The position numbers and the translations under genes are program-made. The notes under the pieces are model-generated. The model ran no database searches. It saw nothing but the letters and a program-made list of their open reading frames with translations, and was not told the origin of the DNA. Shown piece after piece: positions 11,570 to 24,640 of a stretch of 64,000 bases of DNA. The stretch's first letter is position 1, and each line of letters starts with the position of its first letter. Origin of the DNA: Haematobia irritans (Eukaryota > Arthropoda > Insecta > Diptera > Muscidae); contig NC_134397.1 of the NCBI RefSeq assembly GCF_050003625.1, positions 152,292,691 to 152,356,690 of the forward strand. Direction: 5' to 3'.

Positions 11570-11880
11570 TAGGTAGGTAGGTCCACAGGTATGTGTGCCA
11601 AATATGATTTGTATCAGTCCATATTTTAGAAGAGCTCCCATATAGACTGATCTCCCCATTTGACTTCTAGATACCACAATTACCCGTTACACGTTTTTCC
11701 TGAAATTGGAAATTCAGAGGTATTTTAGACATAAGTAGGGTTTCCAGAAATCATATTCGATTTACATGATATTCAACAACTAGAGGTATTTTATGGGGCC
11801 TACAGATAGCCGTGCCGAATATCGTGTGTATCGGGCAATGCTTATATAGACCGATTTCCCGAAAAATCTATAGAATTTAG
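11570..11880 (-). repeat. Decayed D-type 153-bp monomers
   Basis: Two diverged monomers in reverse orientation: CTCCCATATAGACTGATCTC near 11634 and TATAGACCGATTTCCCGA near 11845. Each is followed by a CTGAAATTGGAAATTC-like stretch that matches the D-type monomers at 53550-54470. No ends are preserved. Confidence 0.6.
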
Positions 11881-13128
11881 ATTTCAAATATGAAAAGCGT
11901 TCTTTCGTTGGATTTTCTTGCGCGCTCAGACGAGTATTGTAATATTCCTCTAAAGCTCAAACAAAATTGTGCATATATAAATCCTAAATCTCATGTAGTC
12001 CACATATGTAAAATTTTTTAATTTAACATCGAGAAGTGTATTAGGTGAACTGACCTACTCAGAAGCCGAATTTTAAATTACTTTCAATCTATTCCGATTT
12101 CTTTTGAAGGCACTATAACTAATTTAAATGTAATTTTCTCTCTCCGTCTCTCTTCCTTAAGGACTTTACCATACCAAATTTCTTCGGAAAAAATTCAATT
12201 TATTTCACACTATAAACAATTAATTCTTTATTTCTTTAAAATATTTTTCACGCCTTATTTATCGCGGAAACGAAAAAAAAGATATTTCTAAGCAAATTAG
12301 TCCCATTTCTAGGAAAAAATCTAGATTAAAATAAAATTCGTTTTTAATGAGCAAAAGGAAAAAATATCCAATTTGCAAATAGTCTCCCATCGACTAACCT
12401 ACTTCCTACTTTTCATTGGAGTACACAAGTAAATTAATGCTATTTTCCAATTAGTAACTAATTAATAATTAACTCTTTAAAATAATGTTAAGGCAAACAG
12501 AAAAACACAAAAAAAAAAGAATAGACGTGAATAAAGAGCACCCATATACCTTATAATCCCGATGGGCTACATAGCCATAGCTCCACGAAGGGGTGGACTG
12601 AGGAAAGATAGCAAATCAAAGAAACAAAAGTTAATTGACTTTTTGTTCTTCATTCATTGCTGGTTGTTTTTTTTTTTCGTACTCGCCTTTTTGCTGATGC
12701 TTTACAAAATAAATACGAGAGTGAAAGTAATATCTTAGGAAAATTATAAAAAGTCGATTAAAAAACTTTTTCATTTTTCCTAGCTGAATTTTAATGCTCC
12801 ATACCATAGTTACTATCATCCTTGAAATGTCGACGCTTATTGGGGCCAAAAATTCGTATTTGGTGGCTAAGTTCGAACGAACCCTAATTAGAAAAGTTAC
12901 TTGGACACTTGGAGGGTACGCACCATGAGAATTGATGAAGGCTTTAGCAGAGATGACTTAATTTTCAAGCATGATGTTTGACATAGGATATATCGATAGC
13001 AAAATTGGCTTGAAGGAAGTGTGGCGCTAAGCATATACGAGATGCGGAATTTTGATAGAGGGCGAGTTTTTATTTTGGAAACGGGAAACATAGGACCAAA
13101 TCACATCTTCTATAGATTCTAGATATAC
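11881..13128. other. AT-rich spacer, nothing recognised
   Basis: No element ends, tandem repeats or RNA genes were seen. Minus-strand frames at 12631-12849 and 12897-13091 (72 and 64 codons) have no recognisable motif. A short C+T tract at 12137 (CTCTCTCCGTCTCTCTTCC) is the only compositional feature. Confidence 0.4.
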
Positions 13129-13350
13129 ACGCAAAGAAAAAATACTATCCTCAGGAACGAAATTCTAGACACACGAAATTCCCATTTCTGATAAAGTATA
13201 TTCTTGTAGAGCAGATAAACTTGAATTTATGATAAATGATTCAGCGATTGTCTTTAATCTATTTTAGTTGTTTTTAAAGAATTTTTCGTGTTAAAAGAAA
13301 TCTGTGCTTGTCTGAAATTTCGTTCCTCGCTATAGTCTTTTAGTACCCTA
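13129..13350. mobile_element. MITE-like palindromic element with CACGCAAAGAAAAAA end
   Basis: Begins after TA with CACGCAAAGAAAAAATACT. Inverted partners AGGAACGAAATTCTAGACA (about 13153) and TGTCTGAAATTTCGTTCCT (about 13313) define subterminal inverted repeats around a ~140-bp core. The right outermost end is diverged, so its boundary is approximate. No frame. The CAC start and TA flank suggest a Tc1/mariner-superfamily MITE. Confidence 0.6.
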
Positions 13351-13658
13351 CGCCTTAGGACGTTTTCTAAATTTGTTCATAATCAGAAAGACGAAAGTCT
13401 ATACAACCCGTTTTTGTAGACTGGTAGAAAAAGTTTCGTTAATACGATGATTTCCTACGTTGTATTAACGAAATTTTTCATTAACCCTAGAACACTAAAC
13501 CTCTATTTTTACACTGTAATACTAAGACTACTTCTTCAAAAAGTACAAAATGTACATGTATAAAATAAAATTTTTTCTTAAAAAACAAACAACTTTTCTT
13601 GAAGAATACAATTATTTAGTAAGAAAATTCAATAAATTTTTCAAATATTTCATAAAAA

Positions 13659-15162
13659 AACAAGTAAGGAAAGTCTAAAGTCGGGCGGGGCCGACTATAT
13701 TTTACCCTGCACCACTTTGTAGATCTAAATTTTTGATACCATATCACATCCATCAAATGTGTTGGGTGCTATATATAAAGGTTGGTCCCAAATACATACA
13801 TTTAAATATCACTCGATTTGGACAGAATTTGATAGACTTCTACAAAATCTATAGACTCAAAATTTAAGTTGGCTAATGCACTAGGGTGGAACACAATTTT
13901 AGTAATAAAATATGGGAAACATTTAAATCTGAAGCAATTTTAAGGAATCTTCGCAAAAGTTTATTTATGATTTATCGCTCGATATATATGTATTAGAAGT
14001 TTAGGAAAATTAGAGTCATTTTTACAACTTTTCGACTAAGCAGTGACGATTTAACAAGGAAAATATTGGTATTTTGACCATTTTTGTCGAAATCAGAAAA
14101 ACATATATATGGGAGCTATATCTAAATCTGAACCGATTTCAATCAAATTTGGCACTCATGATTATACTACCAATTGTACTCCTAGTGCAAAATTTCAACC
14201 AAATTGGGCCAAAACTCTGGCTTCTGGGGCCATATAAGTCCATATCGGGCGAAAAATATATATAGAAGCTATATCTAAATCTGAACCGATTTCAATCAAA
14301 TTTTGCACACTTGACTATACTACTAATTGTACTCCTAGTGCAAAATTTCATCAAAATTCAGCCAAAAATCTGGCTTCTGGGGCCATATAAGTCCATATCG
14401 GGCGAAAGATATATATGGTAGCTATATTTAAATCTGAACCGATTTCAATCAAATTTGGCACACATGACTATACTGCCAATTGTACTCCTTGTGCAAAATT
14501 TCAAGCTAATCGGGATAAAACTCTGGCTTTAGGGCCCATATAAGTGCATATCGGGCGAAAGATATATATGGGAGCTATATCTAAATTTGAACCGATTTCA
14601 ATCAAATTTTGCACACTTGACTATACTACTAATTGTACTCCTAGTGCAAAATTTCATCAAAATTCAGCCAAAAATCTGGCTTCTGGGGCCATATAAGTCC
14701 ATATCGGGCGAAAGATATATATGGTAGCTATATTTAAATCTGAACCGATTTCAATAAAATTTTACACACTTGACTATACGACTAAGTGTTATGTTTGTAC
14801 AAAATTTCAAACAAATCGTTATAAAACTCTGGCTGCTGGGTCCATATTAGTGCATATCGGGCGAAAGATATATTTGGGAGCTATATCTAAATCTGAGCCG
14901 ATTTCTTCCAAAATCAATAGGGATCTATTCTGACCGAAATTAGGAACACGTGCCAAATTTGAAGGCGATTGGACTTAAATTGCGACCTAGACTTTGATAA
15001 CAAAAATGTGTTCACAGACGGACGGACAGACGGACAGACTCAGGGACCCATTCTGAGCATTATTGCCAAAGACACCATGTGTCAATCTCGTCTCCTTCTG
15101 GGTGTTACAAACATATGCACTAACTTATAATACCCTGTTCCACAGTGTGGCGCAGGGTATAA
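13659..15162 (+). mobile_element. C-type DINE-like element, copy C1
   Basis: Starts AACAAGTAAGGAAAGTC followed by the hairpin AGTCGGGCGGGGCCGACT. A ~400-bp unique block follows, then about six 153-bp monomers (GGGAGCTATATCTAAATCTG repeats), a GACG/GACA microsatellite near 15017, and the end hairpin ATACCCTGTTCC...GCGCAGGGTAT. No protein. Same plan as the A and D families with different termini. Confidence 0.8.
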
Positions 15163-15179
15163 AAAAAAAAAAAAAAAAA

Positions 15180-16663
15180 ACAAATAAGGAAAGTCTAAAG
15201 TCGGGCGGGGCCGACTATATTATACCCTGCACCACTTTGTAGATCTAAATTTTCGATACCATATCACATCCGTCAAATATGTTGGGGGCTATATAAAAAG
15301 GTTTGTCCCAAATACATACATATTTAAATATCACTCGATATGGACAGAATTTGATAGACTTCTACAAAATCTATAGACTCAAAATTTAAGTCGGCTAATG
15401 CACTAGGGTGGAACACAATGTTAGTAAAAAAAAAATATGGGAAACATTTAAATCTGAAGCAATTTTAAGGAAACTTCGCAAAAGTTTATTTATGATTTAT
15501 TGCTCGATATATATGTATTAGAAGTTTAGGAAAATTAGAGTCATTTTTACAACTTTTCGACTTTACAAGGAAAATGTTGGTATTTTGACCATTTTTGTCG
15601 AAATCAGAAAACATATATATGGGAGCTATATCTAAATCTGAACCGATTTCAACCAAATTTGGCACGCATAGCTACAATGCTAATTCTACCCCCTGTGCAA
15701 AATTTCAACCAAATCGGAGCAAAAAATTGGCCTCTGTAGTCATATGAGTGTAAATCGGCCGAAAGCTATATATTGGAGCTATATCTAAATCTGAACCGAT
15801 TTCAACCAAATTTGGCACGCAAAGCTACAATGCTAATTCTACTCCCTGTGCAAAATTTCAGATAAATCGGAGCACAAAATTGGCCTCTGTGGTCATATGA
15901 GTGTAAATCGGCCGAAAGCTATTATTGGAGCTATATCTAAATCTGAACCGATTTCAACCAAATTTGGCAACCATAGCTACAATGCTAATTCTACTTCCTG
16001 TGCGAAATTTCAACTAAATCGGACAAAAAATTGGCCTCTGTGGTCATATGAGTGTAATTCGGCCGATAGCTATATATTGGAGCTATATCTAAATCTGAAC
16101 CGATTTCAACCAAATTTGGCACGCATAGCTACAATGCTAAGTCTACTCCCTGTGCAAAATTTCAACTAAATCGGAGGAACAAATTGGCCTCTGTGGTCAT
16201 ATGAGTGTAAATCGGCCGAAAGCTATATATTGGAGCTATATCTAAATCTGAACCGATTTCAACTAAATTTGGCGCGCATAGCTACAATGCTAATTCTACA
16301 CACTGTGCAAAATTTTAAGCAAATTAGGGTAAAAGTCTGGCTTCTGGGGACACATGAGTCCATATAGGGCGAAATATATATATATGGGAGCTATATCTAA
16401 ATCATTTCTTCCATAATCAATAGGGATCTATTCTGAGCCAAAACACATACTTGTGCCAAATTTGAAGTCGATTGGACTAAAACTGCGACCTAGACTTTGA
16501 TTACAAAAATGTGTTCACGGACAGACGGACATGGCTATCTCGACTCAGGAGCCCACCCTGAGAATTTTTGCCAAAGACACCCTGTGTCTATCTCGTCTCC
16601 TTCTGGGTGTTGCAACCATATGCACTAAATTATAATACCCTGTTCCACAGTATGGCGCAGGTA
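15180..16663 (+). mobile_element. C-type element, copy C2 (head to tail with C1)
   Basis: Begins 17 bp after C1, separated only by a poly-A run. Its first ~420 bp are nearly identical to C1. Its monomers are of a different subtype (ACGCATAGCTACAATGCTAA) from most of C1's. It ends at GGCGCAGGTAT without the full closing hairpin because a D-type end is joined there. Confidence 0.75.
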
Positions 16664-17645
16664 TAGAATGGTGACGGGGGTATAATAAGTTTATCATTCC
16701 GTTTGTAACACATCGATTTTTGGCCGAATTTGGTTGAAATTTTGCACTAGAAATACAATTAGTAGTATAACAAAGTGTGCAAAATTTGATTGAAATCGGT
16801 TCAGATTTAGATATAGCTCCCATATATATCTTTCGCCCGATATGGACTAATATGGTCCTAAAAGCCAGAATTTTGGCCCAATTTGGTTGAAATTTTACAC
16901 AGGGAGTAGATTTAGCATTGTAGCTATGCGTGCCAAATTTGGTTGAAATCGATTCAGATTTAGATATAGCTCCCATATATATCTTTCGCCCGATATGCAC
17001 TTATATGGACCCAGAAGCCAGAGTTTTATCCCGATTAGCTTGAAATTTTGCACAAGGAGTACAATTGGTAGTATAGTCATGTGTGCCAAATTTGATTGAA
17101 ATCGGTTCAGATTTAGATATAGCTTCCATATATATTTTTCGCCCGATATGGACTTATATGGCCCAGAAGCCAGAGTTTTGGTCCAATTTGGTTGAAATTT
17201 TGCACTAGGAGTACAATTAAAAATATAGACATGTGTGCCAAATTTGACTGAAATCGGTTCAGATTTAGATATAGCTCCCATATATAGGTTTTTCTGATTT
17301 CGACAAAAATGGTCCAAATACCAACATTTTCCTTGTTAAATCGCCACTGCTTAGTCGAAATGTTGTAAAAATGACTCGAATTTTCCTAAACTTCTAATAC
17401 ATATATATCGAGCGATAAATCATAAATAATTTTTTGCGAAGTTTCCTTGAAATTGCTTCCGATTTAAATGTTTCCCATACTAGTACATTAGCCAACTTAA
17501 ATTTTGAGTCTATAGATCTTGTAAAAGTCTATCAAATTCTGTCAAAATCGAGTGATATTTAAATGTATGTATGTGGGACAAACCTTCATATATAGCAGGG
17601 TATAATATAGTCGGCCCCGCCCGACTTTATACTTTCCTTACTTGT
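16664..17645 (-). mobile_element. C-type copy C3 (inverted) fused to a 60-bp D-type end
   Basis: 16664-16723 is a reversed D-type terminal segment (AGAATGGTGACGGGGGTAT). It switches directly into reversed C-type monomers at about 16724, skipping the C-type microsatellite end. The element then runs to the C hairpin (GTCGGCCCCGCCCGAC) and CTTACTTGTT at 17645, directly abutting the A-type element that starts at 17646. Confidence 0.7.
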
Positions 17646-20600
17646 TATACCCTCCATCATAGGATGGGGGTATATTAACTTTGTCATTCCGTTTGTAACA
17701 CATCGAAATATTGCTCTAAGACCCCATAAAGTATATATATTCTGGGTCGTGGTAAAATTCTGAGTCGATCTAAGCATGTCCGTCCGTCCGTTGAAATCAC
17801 GCTAACTTCCGAACGAAACAAGCTATCGACTTGAAACTTTGCACAAGTAGTTGTTATCGATGTAGGTCGGATGGTATTGAAAATGGGCCATATCGGTCTA
17901 CTTTTACGTATAGCCCCCATATAAAGGGACCCTCAGATTTGGCTTGTGGAGCCTCTAACAGAAGCATATTTCATCCGATCCGGCTGAAATTTGGTACATG
18001 GTGTTGGTATATGGTATCTTACAACCATGCAAAAATTGGTCCACATCGGTCCATAATTAAATATAGCCCCCATATAAACCGATCTCCAGATTTGGCTTGC
18101 GGAGCCTAAAAGAGAAGCAAATTTCATCCGATCCGGCTGAAATTTGATACATGGTGTTAGTATATGGTCTCTAACAACCATGCAAAAATTGGTCCACATC
18201 GGTCCATAATTATATATAGCCCCCATATAAACCGATCCCCAGATTTGGCTTGCAGAGCCTCAAAGAGAAGAAAATTTCATCCGATCGGGCTGAAATTTGG
18301 TACATGATGTTGGTATATGGTCTCTAACAATCATGCGAAAATTGATCCACATCGGTTCATAATTATATATAGCCCCCATATAAACCGATCCCCAGATTTG
18401 GCTTGCAGAGCCTCAAAGAGAAGAAAATTTCATCCGATTGGGCTGAAATTTGGTACATGATGTTGGTATATGGTCTCTAACAATCATGCAAAAATTGGTC
18501 CATATCGGTCCTTAATTATATATAGCCCCCATATAAACCGATCCCCAGATTTGGCTTGTGGAGCCTCTAAGAGAAGCATATTTCATCCGATCCGGCTGAA
18601 ATTTAGTACATGATGTTGGTATATGGTCTCTAACAATCATGCAAAAATTGGTCCACATCGGTCCATAATTATATATAGCCCCCATATAAACCGATCCCAA
18701 GATTTGGCTTGCGGAGCCTCAAAGAGAAGCAAATTTCATCCGATCCGGCTGAAATTCGGTACATGATGTTGGTATATGGTCTCTAACAACCATGCAAAAA
18801 TTGGTCCACATCGGTCCGTAATTATATATAGACCCCATATAAACCGATCTCCAGATTTGGCTTGCGAAGCCTCAAAGAGAAGCAAATTTCATCCGATCCG
18901 GCTGAAATTTGGTATATGGTGTTGGTATATGGTCTCTAACAACCATGCAAAAATTGGTCCACATCGGTCCATAATTATATATAGCCCCCATATAAACCGA
19001 TCGCCAGATTTGGCTTGTGGAGCCTCTAAGAGAAGCATATTTCATCCGATCCGGCTGAAATTTGGTACATGATGTTGGTATATGGTCTCTAACAACCATG
19101 GAAAAATTGGTTCACATCGGTCCATAATTATATATAGCCCCCATATAAACCGATCCCCAGATTTGGCTTGCGGAGCCTAAAAGAGAAGCAAATTTCATCC
19201 GATCCGGCTGAAATTTGGTAAATGGTGTTGGTATATGGTGTCTAACAACCATGCAAAAATTGGTTCCCATCGGTCCATAATTATATATAGCCCCCATATA
19301 AACCGATCCCCAGATTTGGCTTGCGGAGCCTCAAAGAGAAGATAATTTCATCCGATCTGGCTGAAATTTGGTACATGATGTTGGTATATAGTCTCTAACA
19401 ACCATGCAAAAATTGGTCCATATCGGTCCTTAATTATATATAGCCCCCATATAAACCGATCCCCAGATTTGGCTAGTGGAGCCTCTAAGAGAAGCATATT
19501 TCATCCGATCCGGCTGAAATTTGGTACATGGTGTTGGTATATGGTCTCTAACAATCATGCAAAAATTGGTCCACATCGGTCCATAATTATATATAGACCC
19601 CATCTAAACCGATCTCCAGATTTGGCTTGCGAAGCCTCAAAGAGAAGCAAATTGCATCCGATCCCTCTGAAATTTGGTACATGGTATTGGTGTATGGTCT
19701 CTAACAACCGTGCAAAAATTGGTCCACATCGGTCCATAATTATATATAGCGCCCATATAAACCGATCCCCAGATTTGGGTTGCGGAGCCTCAAAGAGAAG
19801 CAAATTTTATCCGATCCGCCTGAAATTTGGTACATGATATTGGTATATGGTCTCTAATAACCGTGCAAAAATTGGCCCACATCGGTTCATAATTATATAT
19901 AGCCCCCATATAAACCCCAGATTTGGCTTGCGAAGTCTCCAAGAGAAGCAAATTTCATCCAATCCGGTTGTAATTTGGAACATGGTCCATATCGGTCCAT
20001 AATTATATATAGCCCCCATATAAAACGCTCTCCAGATTTGACCTCCGGAGCCTCTTGGAGGAGCAAAATTCATCCCATCCGGTTCAAAGTAGGAACGTGG
20101 TGTTAGTATATGGTCGCTAACAACCATACCAAAATTGGTCCAATCACACAAAAATTGGTCCATATCGGTTCATAATCATGGTTGCCACTAGAGCCAAAAA
20201 TAATCTACCAAAATTTTATTTCTATAGAAAATTTTGTCAAAATATTATTTCTAGAGAAAATTTTGTTAAAATTTTATTCGGTTCATAATAAAATTTTCAT
20301 CATTGTCAAAATTTTATTTCTATAGAAAATTTTGTCAAAATTTTATTTCTATAGAAAATTTTGTTCAAATTTTATTCGGTTCATAATCATAGTGTCCACT
20401 CGAGCCAAAAATAATCGAACAAGATTTTATTTCTATAGAAAATTTTGTCAAAAGTTTATTTCTATAGAACATTTTGTTAACATTTTATTTCTGTAGAATT
20501 TTTTGTCAAAATTTTCTTTTTATAGAAAATTTTGTCAAAATTTTTATTTCTATAGAAAATTTTGTGAAAATTTTATTTCCATAGAAAATTTTTTAATATT

Positions 20601-20885
20601 TTCTTTCTGTAGAAAATTTTGTCAAAATTTTATGTCTACTTTGTAAAACTGAATAATATACGTATTGGATCGATCTTTTTTGATTTAATATATACCAAGT
20701 ATGGACATACAATTTAGAAGATGGTGTTAGGAGGTTTTAAGATACCTTGCCATCGGCAAGCGTTACCGCAACTTAAGTAATTCGATTGTGGATGGCAGTG
20801 TTTAGAAGAAGTTTCTACGCAATCCATGATGGAGGGTACATAAGCTTCGGCCTGGCCGAACTTACGGCCGTATATACTTGTTTTT
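17646..20885 (-). mobile_element. A-type element with about 15 tandem monomers
   Basis: Starts at the ATACCCTCCATCATAGGATG hairpin, then the GTCC microsatellite block (17775-17795). About fifteen 153-bp monomers follow (17900-20160), then the TTTCTATAG minisatellite (20200-20630). It closes with the terminal block and TTCGGCCTGGCCGAA hairpin (20845-20880). The monomer array is interspersed with near-identical units, consistent with unequal exchange or replication slippage inside the element. Confidence 0.8.
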
Positions 20886-21092
20886 TACTAACATTGTGTT
20901 CTACCATAGTGCATTGGCCGACTTAAATTTTGAGTCTATAGATTTTATAGAAGTCTATCAAATTCTGTCCAGATCAAGTGATATTTATAGCCCCCAAACA
21001 CATTTGACGGATGTGATATGGTATCGAAAATATAGATCTACACAGTGGTGCAGGGTATAATATAGTCGGCCCCGCCCGACTTTAGATTTTCC
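20886..21092 (-). repeat. C-type terminal fragment C4
   Basis: Reverse complement of the first ~210 bp of C1/C2 (GACTTAAATTTTGAGTCTATAG, then GTCGGCCCCGCCCGAC). It is wedged between the ends of two A-type elements. Only the hairpin end survives. Confidence 0.8.
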
Positions 21093-21119
21093 TTTTTTTT
21101 TTAATCAAAACAAATTTTT

Positions 21120-24100
21120 ATACCCTCCACCATAGGATGGGGGTATATTAACTTTGTCATTCCGTTTGTAGCACATCGAAATATTGCTCTAAGACCCAAT
21201 AAAGTATATATATTCTGGGCCGTGGTGAAATTCTGAGTCGATCTGAGCATGTCTGTCTGTTGAAATCACGCTAACTTCCGAACGAAACAAACTATCGACT
21301 TGAAACTTGGCACAAGTAGTTGCTATTGATGTAGGTCAGATGGTATTGAAAATGGGCCATATCGGTCCACTTTTACGTATAGCCCCCATATAAACGGACC
21401 CCCAAATTTGGTTTGCGATTGCTCTACGAAAAGCAAATTTCATCCGATCCGGCTGAAATTTGATTCGTGGTGTTAGTATATGGTCTCTAAAAAAAAATTG
21501 GTCCATATCGGTCCATAATTACATATAGCCCCCATATAAACCGATCCCCCGATTTGGCGTGCGAAGCCTCTAAGAGAACCAAATTTCATCCGATCCGACT
21601 GAAATTTGGTACATGGTATTGGTATATGATCTCTAACAACCGTGCAAAAATTGGTCCACATCGGTCCATAATTATATATAGCCCCCATATAAACCGATCC
21701 CCCGATTTGGCTTGCGGAGCCTCTAAAAGAAGCAAAAGTCATCCGATCCGATTGAGATTTTGTACGTGGCGTTAGTATATTGTCTCTAACAACCATGCCA
21801 AAATTGGTCCATATCGGTCCATAATTACATATAGCCACCATATAAACCGATCCCCCGATTTGGCGTGCGAAGCCCCTAAGAGAACCAAATTTCATCCGAT
21901 CCGACTGAAATATGGTACATGGTGTTGGTATATGATCTCTAACAACCGTGCAAAAATTGGTCCACATCGGTCCATAATTATATATAGCCCCCATATAAAC
22001 CGATCCCCCGATTTGGCTTGCGGAGCCTCTAAAAGAAGCAAAAGTCATCCGATCCGATTGAGATTTTGTACGTGGCGTTAGTATATTGTCTCTAACAACC
22101 ATGCCAAAAGTGGTCCATATCGGTCCATAATTATATATAGCCCCCATATAAACCGTTCCCCAGATTTGATCTCCGGAGCCTCTTGGAGGAACAAAATTCA
22201 TCCGATCCGGTTGAAATTTGCAACGTGGTGTTAGTATAAGGCCGCTTATAACCATGTCATAATTGGTCCATATCGGTCTATAGTTATATATAGCCGTTCC
22301 CCAAAAACACAAAAATTGGTCTATATCGCTTCGTAATCATGTTGTCACCCGAGCCAAAATGTTATTTCTATAGGTCGGATGGTATTGAAAATGGGCCATA
22401 TCGGTCCACTTTTACGTATAGCCCCCATATAAAGGGACCCTCCGATTTGGCTTGTGGAGCCTCTAACAGAAGCATATTTCATCCGATCCGGCTGAAATTT
22501 GGTACATGGTGTTGGTATATGGTCTCTAACAACCATGCAAAAATTGGTCCACATCGGTCCATAATTATATATAGCCCCCATATAAACCGATCCCCAGATT
22601 TGGCTTGCGGAGCCTCAAAGAGAACCAAATTTCATCCGATCCGGCTGAAATCTGGTACATGATGTTGGTATATGGTCTCTAACAACCATGCAAAACTTGG
22701 TCCACATCGGTTTATAATTATATATAGCCCCCATGTAAACCGATCCCCAGATTTGGCTTGCGAAGTCTCCAAGAGAAGCAAATTTCATCCAAGCCGGTTG
22801 TAATTTGGAACATGGTGTTAGTATATGATCTTTAACAACCGTGCCAGAATTGGTCCATATCGGTCCATAATTATATATAGCCCCCACATAAAACGTTCTC
22901 CAGATTTGACCTCCGGAGCCTCTTGGAGGAGCAAAATTCATCCGATCCGGTTCAAATTAGGAACGTGGTGTTAGTATATGGTCGCTAACAACCATACCAT
23001 AAGTGGTACAATCACACAAAAATTGGTCCATATCGGTTCATAATCATGGTTGCCACTAGAGCCAAAAATAATCTACAAAAATTTTATTTCTATAGAAAAT
23101 TTTGTCAAAATGTTATTTCTATAGAAAATGTTGTCAAAATTTTATTTCTAGAGAAAATTTTGTTAAAATTTTATTCGGTTCATAATAAAATTTTCATCAT
23201 TTTCAAAATTTTATTTCTATAGAAAATTTTGTCAAAATTTTATTTCTATAGAAAATTTTGTTCAAATTTTATTCGGTTCATAATCATGGTTGCCACTCGA
23301 GCCACAAATAATCTATCAAGATTTTATTTCTATAGAAAATTTTGTCAAAAGTTTATATCTATAGAAAATTTCGTTAAAATTTTATTTCTGTAGAAAGTTT
23401 TGTTAAAATTTTCTTTCTATAGAATATTTTGTCAAAATTTTTATTTCTATAGAAAATTTTATGAAAATTTTATTTCTATAGAAAATTTTGTTAAAATTTT
23501 ATTTCTGTAGAAAATTTTGTCAAAATTTTATTTCTATAGAAAGTTTTGTCAAAATGTTATTTCTATAGAAAATGTTGTCAAAATTTTATTTCTAGAGAAA
23601 ATTTTGTTAAAATTTTATTCGGTTCATAATAAAATTTTCATCATTTTCAAAATTTTATTTCTATAGAAAATTTTGTCAAAAGTTTATTTCTATAGAAAAT
23701 TTCGTTAAAATTTTATTTCTGTAGAAATTTTTGTCAAAATTTTCTTTCTATAGAATATTTTGTCAAAATTTTTATTTCTATAGAAAATTTTATGAAAATT
23801 TTATTTCTATAGAAAATTTTGTTAAAATTTTATTTCTGTAGAAAATTTTGTCAAAATGTTATGTCTACTTTGTCAAACTGAATTATATACGTATTGGATC
23901 GATCTTTTTTGATTTAGTATATACCACGTATGGACTTACATACAATTTAGAAGATGGTATTAGGAGGTTTTAAGATACCTTGCCATCGGCAAGCGTTACC
24001 GCAACTTAAGTAATTCGATTGTGGATGGCAGTGTTTAGAAGAAGTTTCTACGCAATCCATGATGGAGGGAACATAAGGTTCGGCCTGGCCGAACTTACGG

Positions 24101-24314
24101 CCGTATATACTTGTTTAGCTTAATATATACCACGTATGGACTATGTGGTATATATTACGGTGTTAGGAAGTTTTAAGATACCTTGCCATCGGCAAGTGTT
24201 ACCGCAAGTAATTCGATTGTGGATGACAGTCTTCAGTAGAAATTTCTACGCAATCTATGGTGGAGGGTACATAAGCTTCGGCCTGGCCTAACTTACGGCC
24301 GTATATACTTGTTT
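21120..24314 (-). mobile_element. A-type element with 306-bp higher-order repeat and doubled end
   Basis: The hairpin end is at 21120, then the GTCC block and monomers to about 23030, the TTTCTATAG minisatellite (23045-23870), a terminal block ending 24113, and a second terminal block to 24314. Positions 21536-21841 and 21842-22146 are near-identical two-monomer units. At about 22375 the array restarts with GTCGGATGGTATTG, normally found only next to the microsatellite block, so the element is itself rearranged. The 279-codon minus-strand frame over 21473-22312 is a repeat artefact. Confidence 0.75.
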
Positions 24315-24640
24315 ATTTTAATAGTATTTAAATTACCGATTTTCTGACGATTTTTAAAAGTAAAGTGCCGATTATGACGATTTTTCGTGAAATTTTATTG
24401 TCAGAGGGTAAAAAAATTAATTGATCTATGTGTTAGTTAACTGTTTGGGGTATTGAAGATAACCAACCAGCCAAATAAACCAACGGACACACATATTCCA
24501 TTTGGACTCAAAAACCATGACATGAAATAAGTACAAACATACGAGAGGTCTTCAAAAACTTGTAATAGACTTACCCATTTCGTTCACATTAAATTAAAAA
24601 TAATTTGAACTTCGCAAAGATTATAAGAAAAGTCAGTCAG
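24315..24640. other. AT-rich spacer, nothing recognised
   Basis: Contains a short duplicated CCGATT...GACGATTTTT motif (24337-24387), but no element end or frame I can name. Confidence 0.35.

Noticed and set aside
12631..13091. Two minus-strand frames of 64-72 codons
   Set aside because: No recognisable motif, no supporting context, and length is expected by chance in AT-rich DNA.
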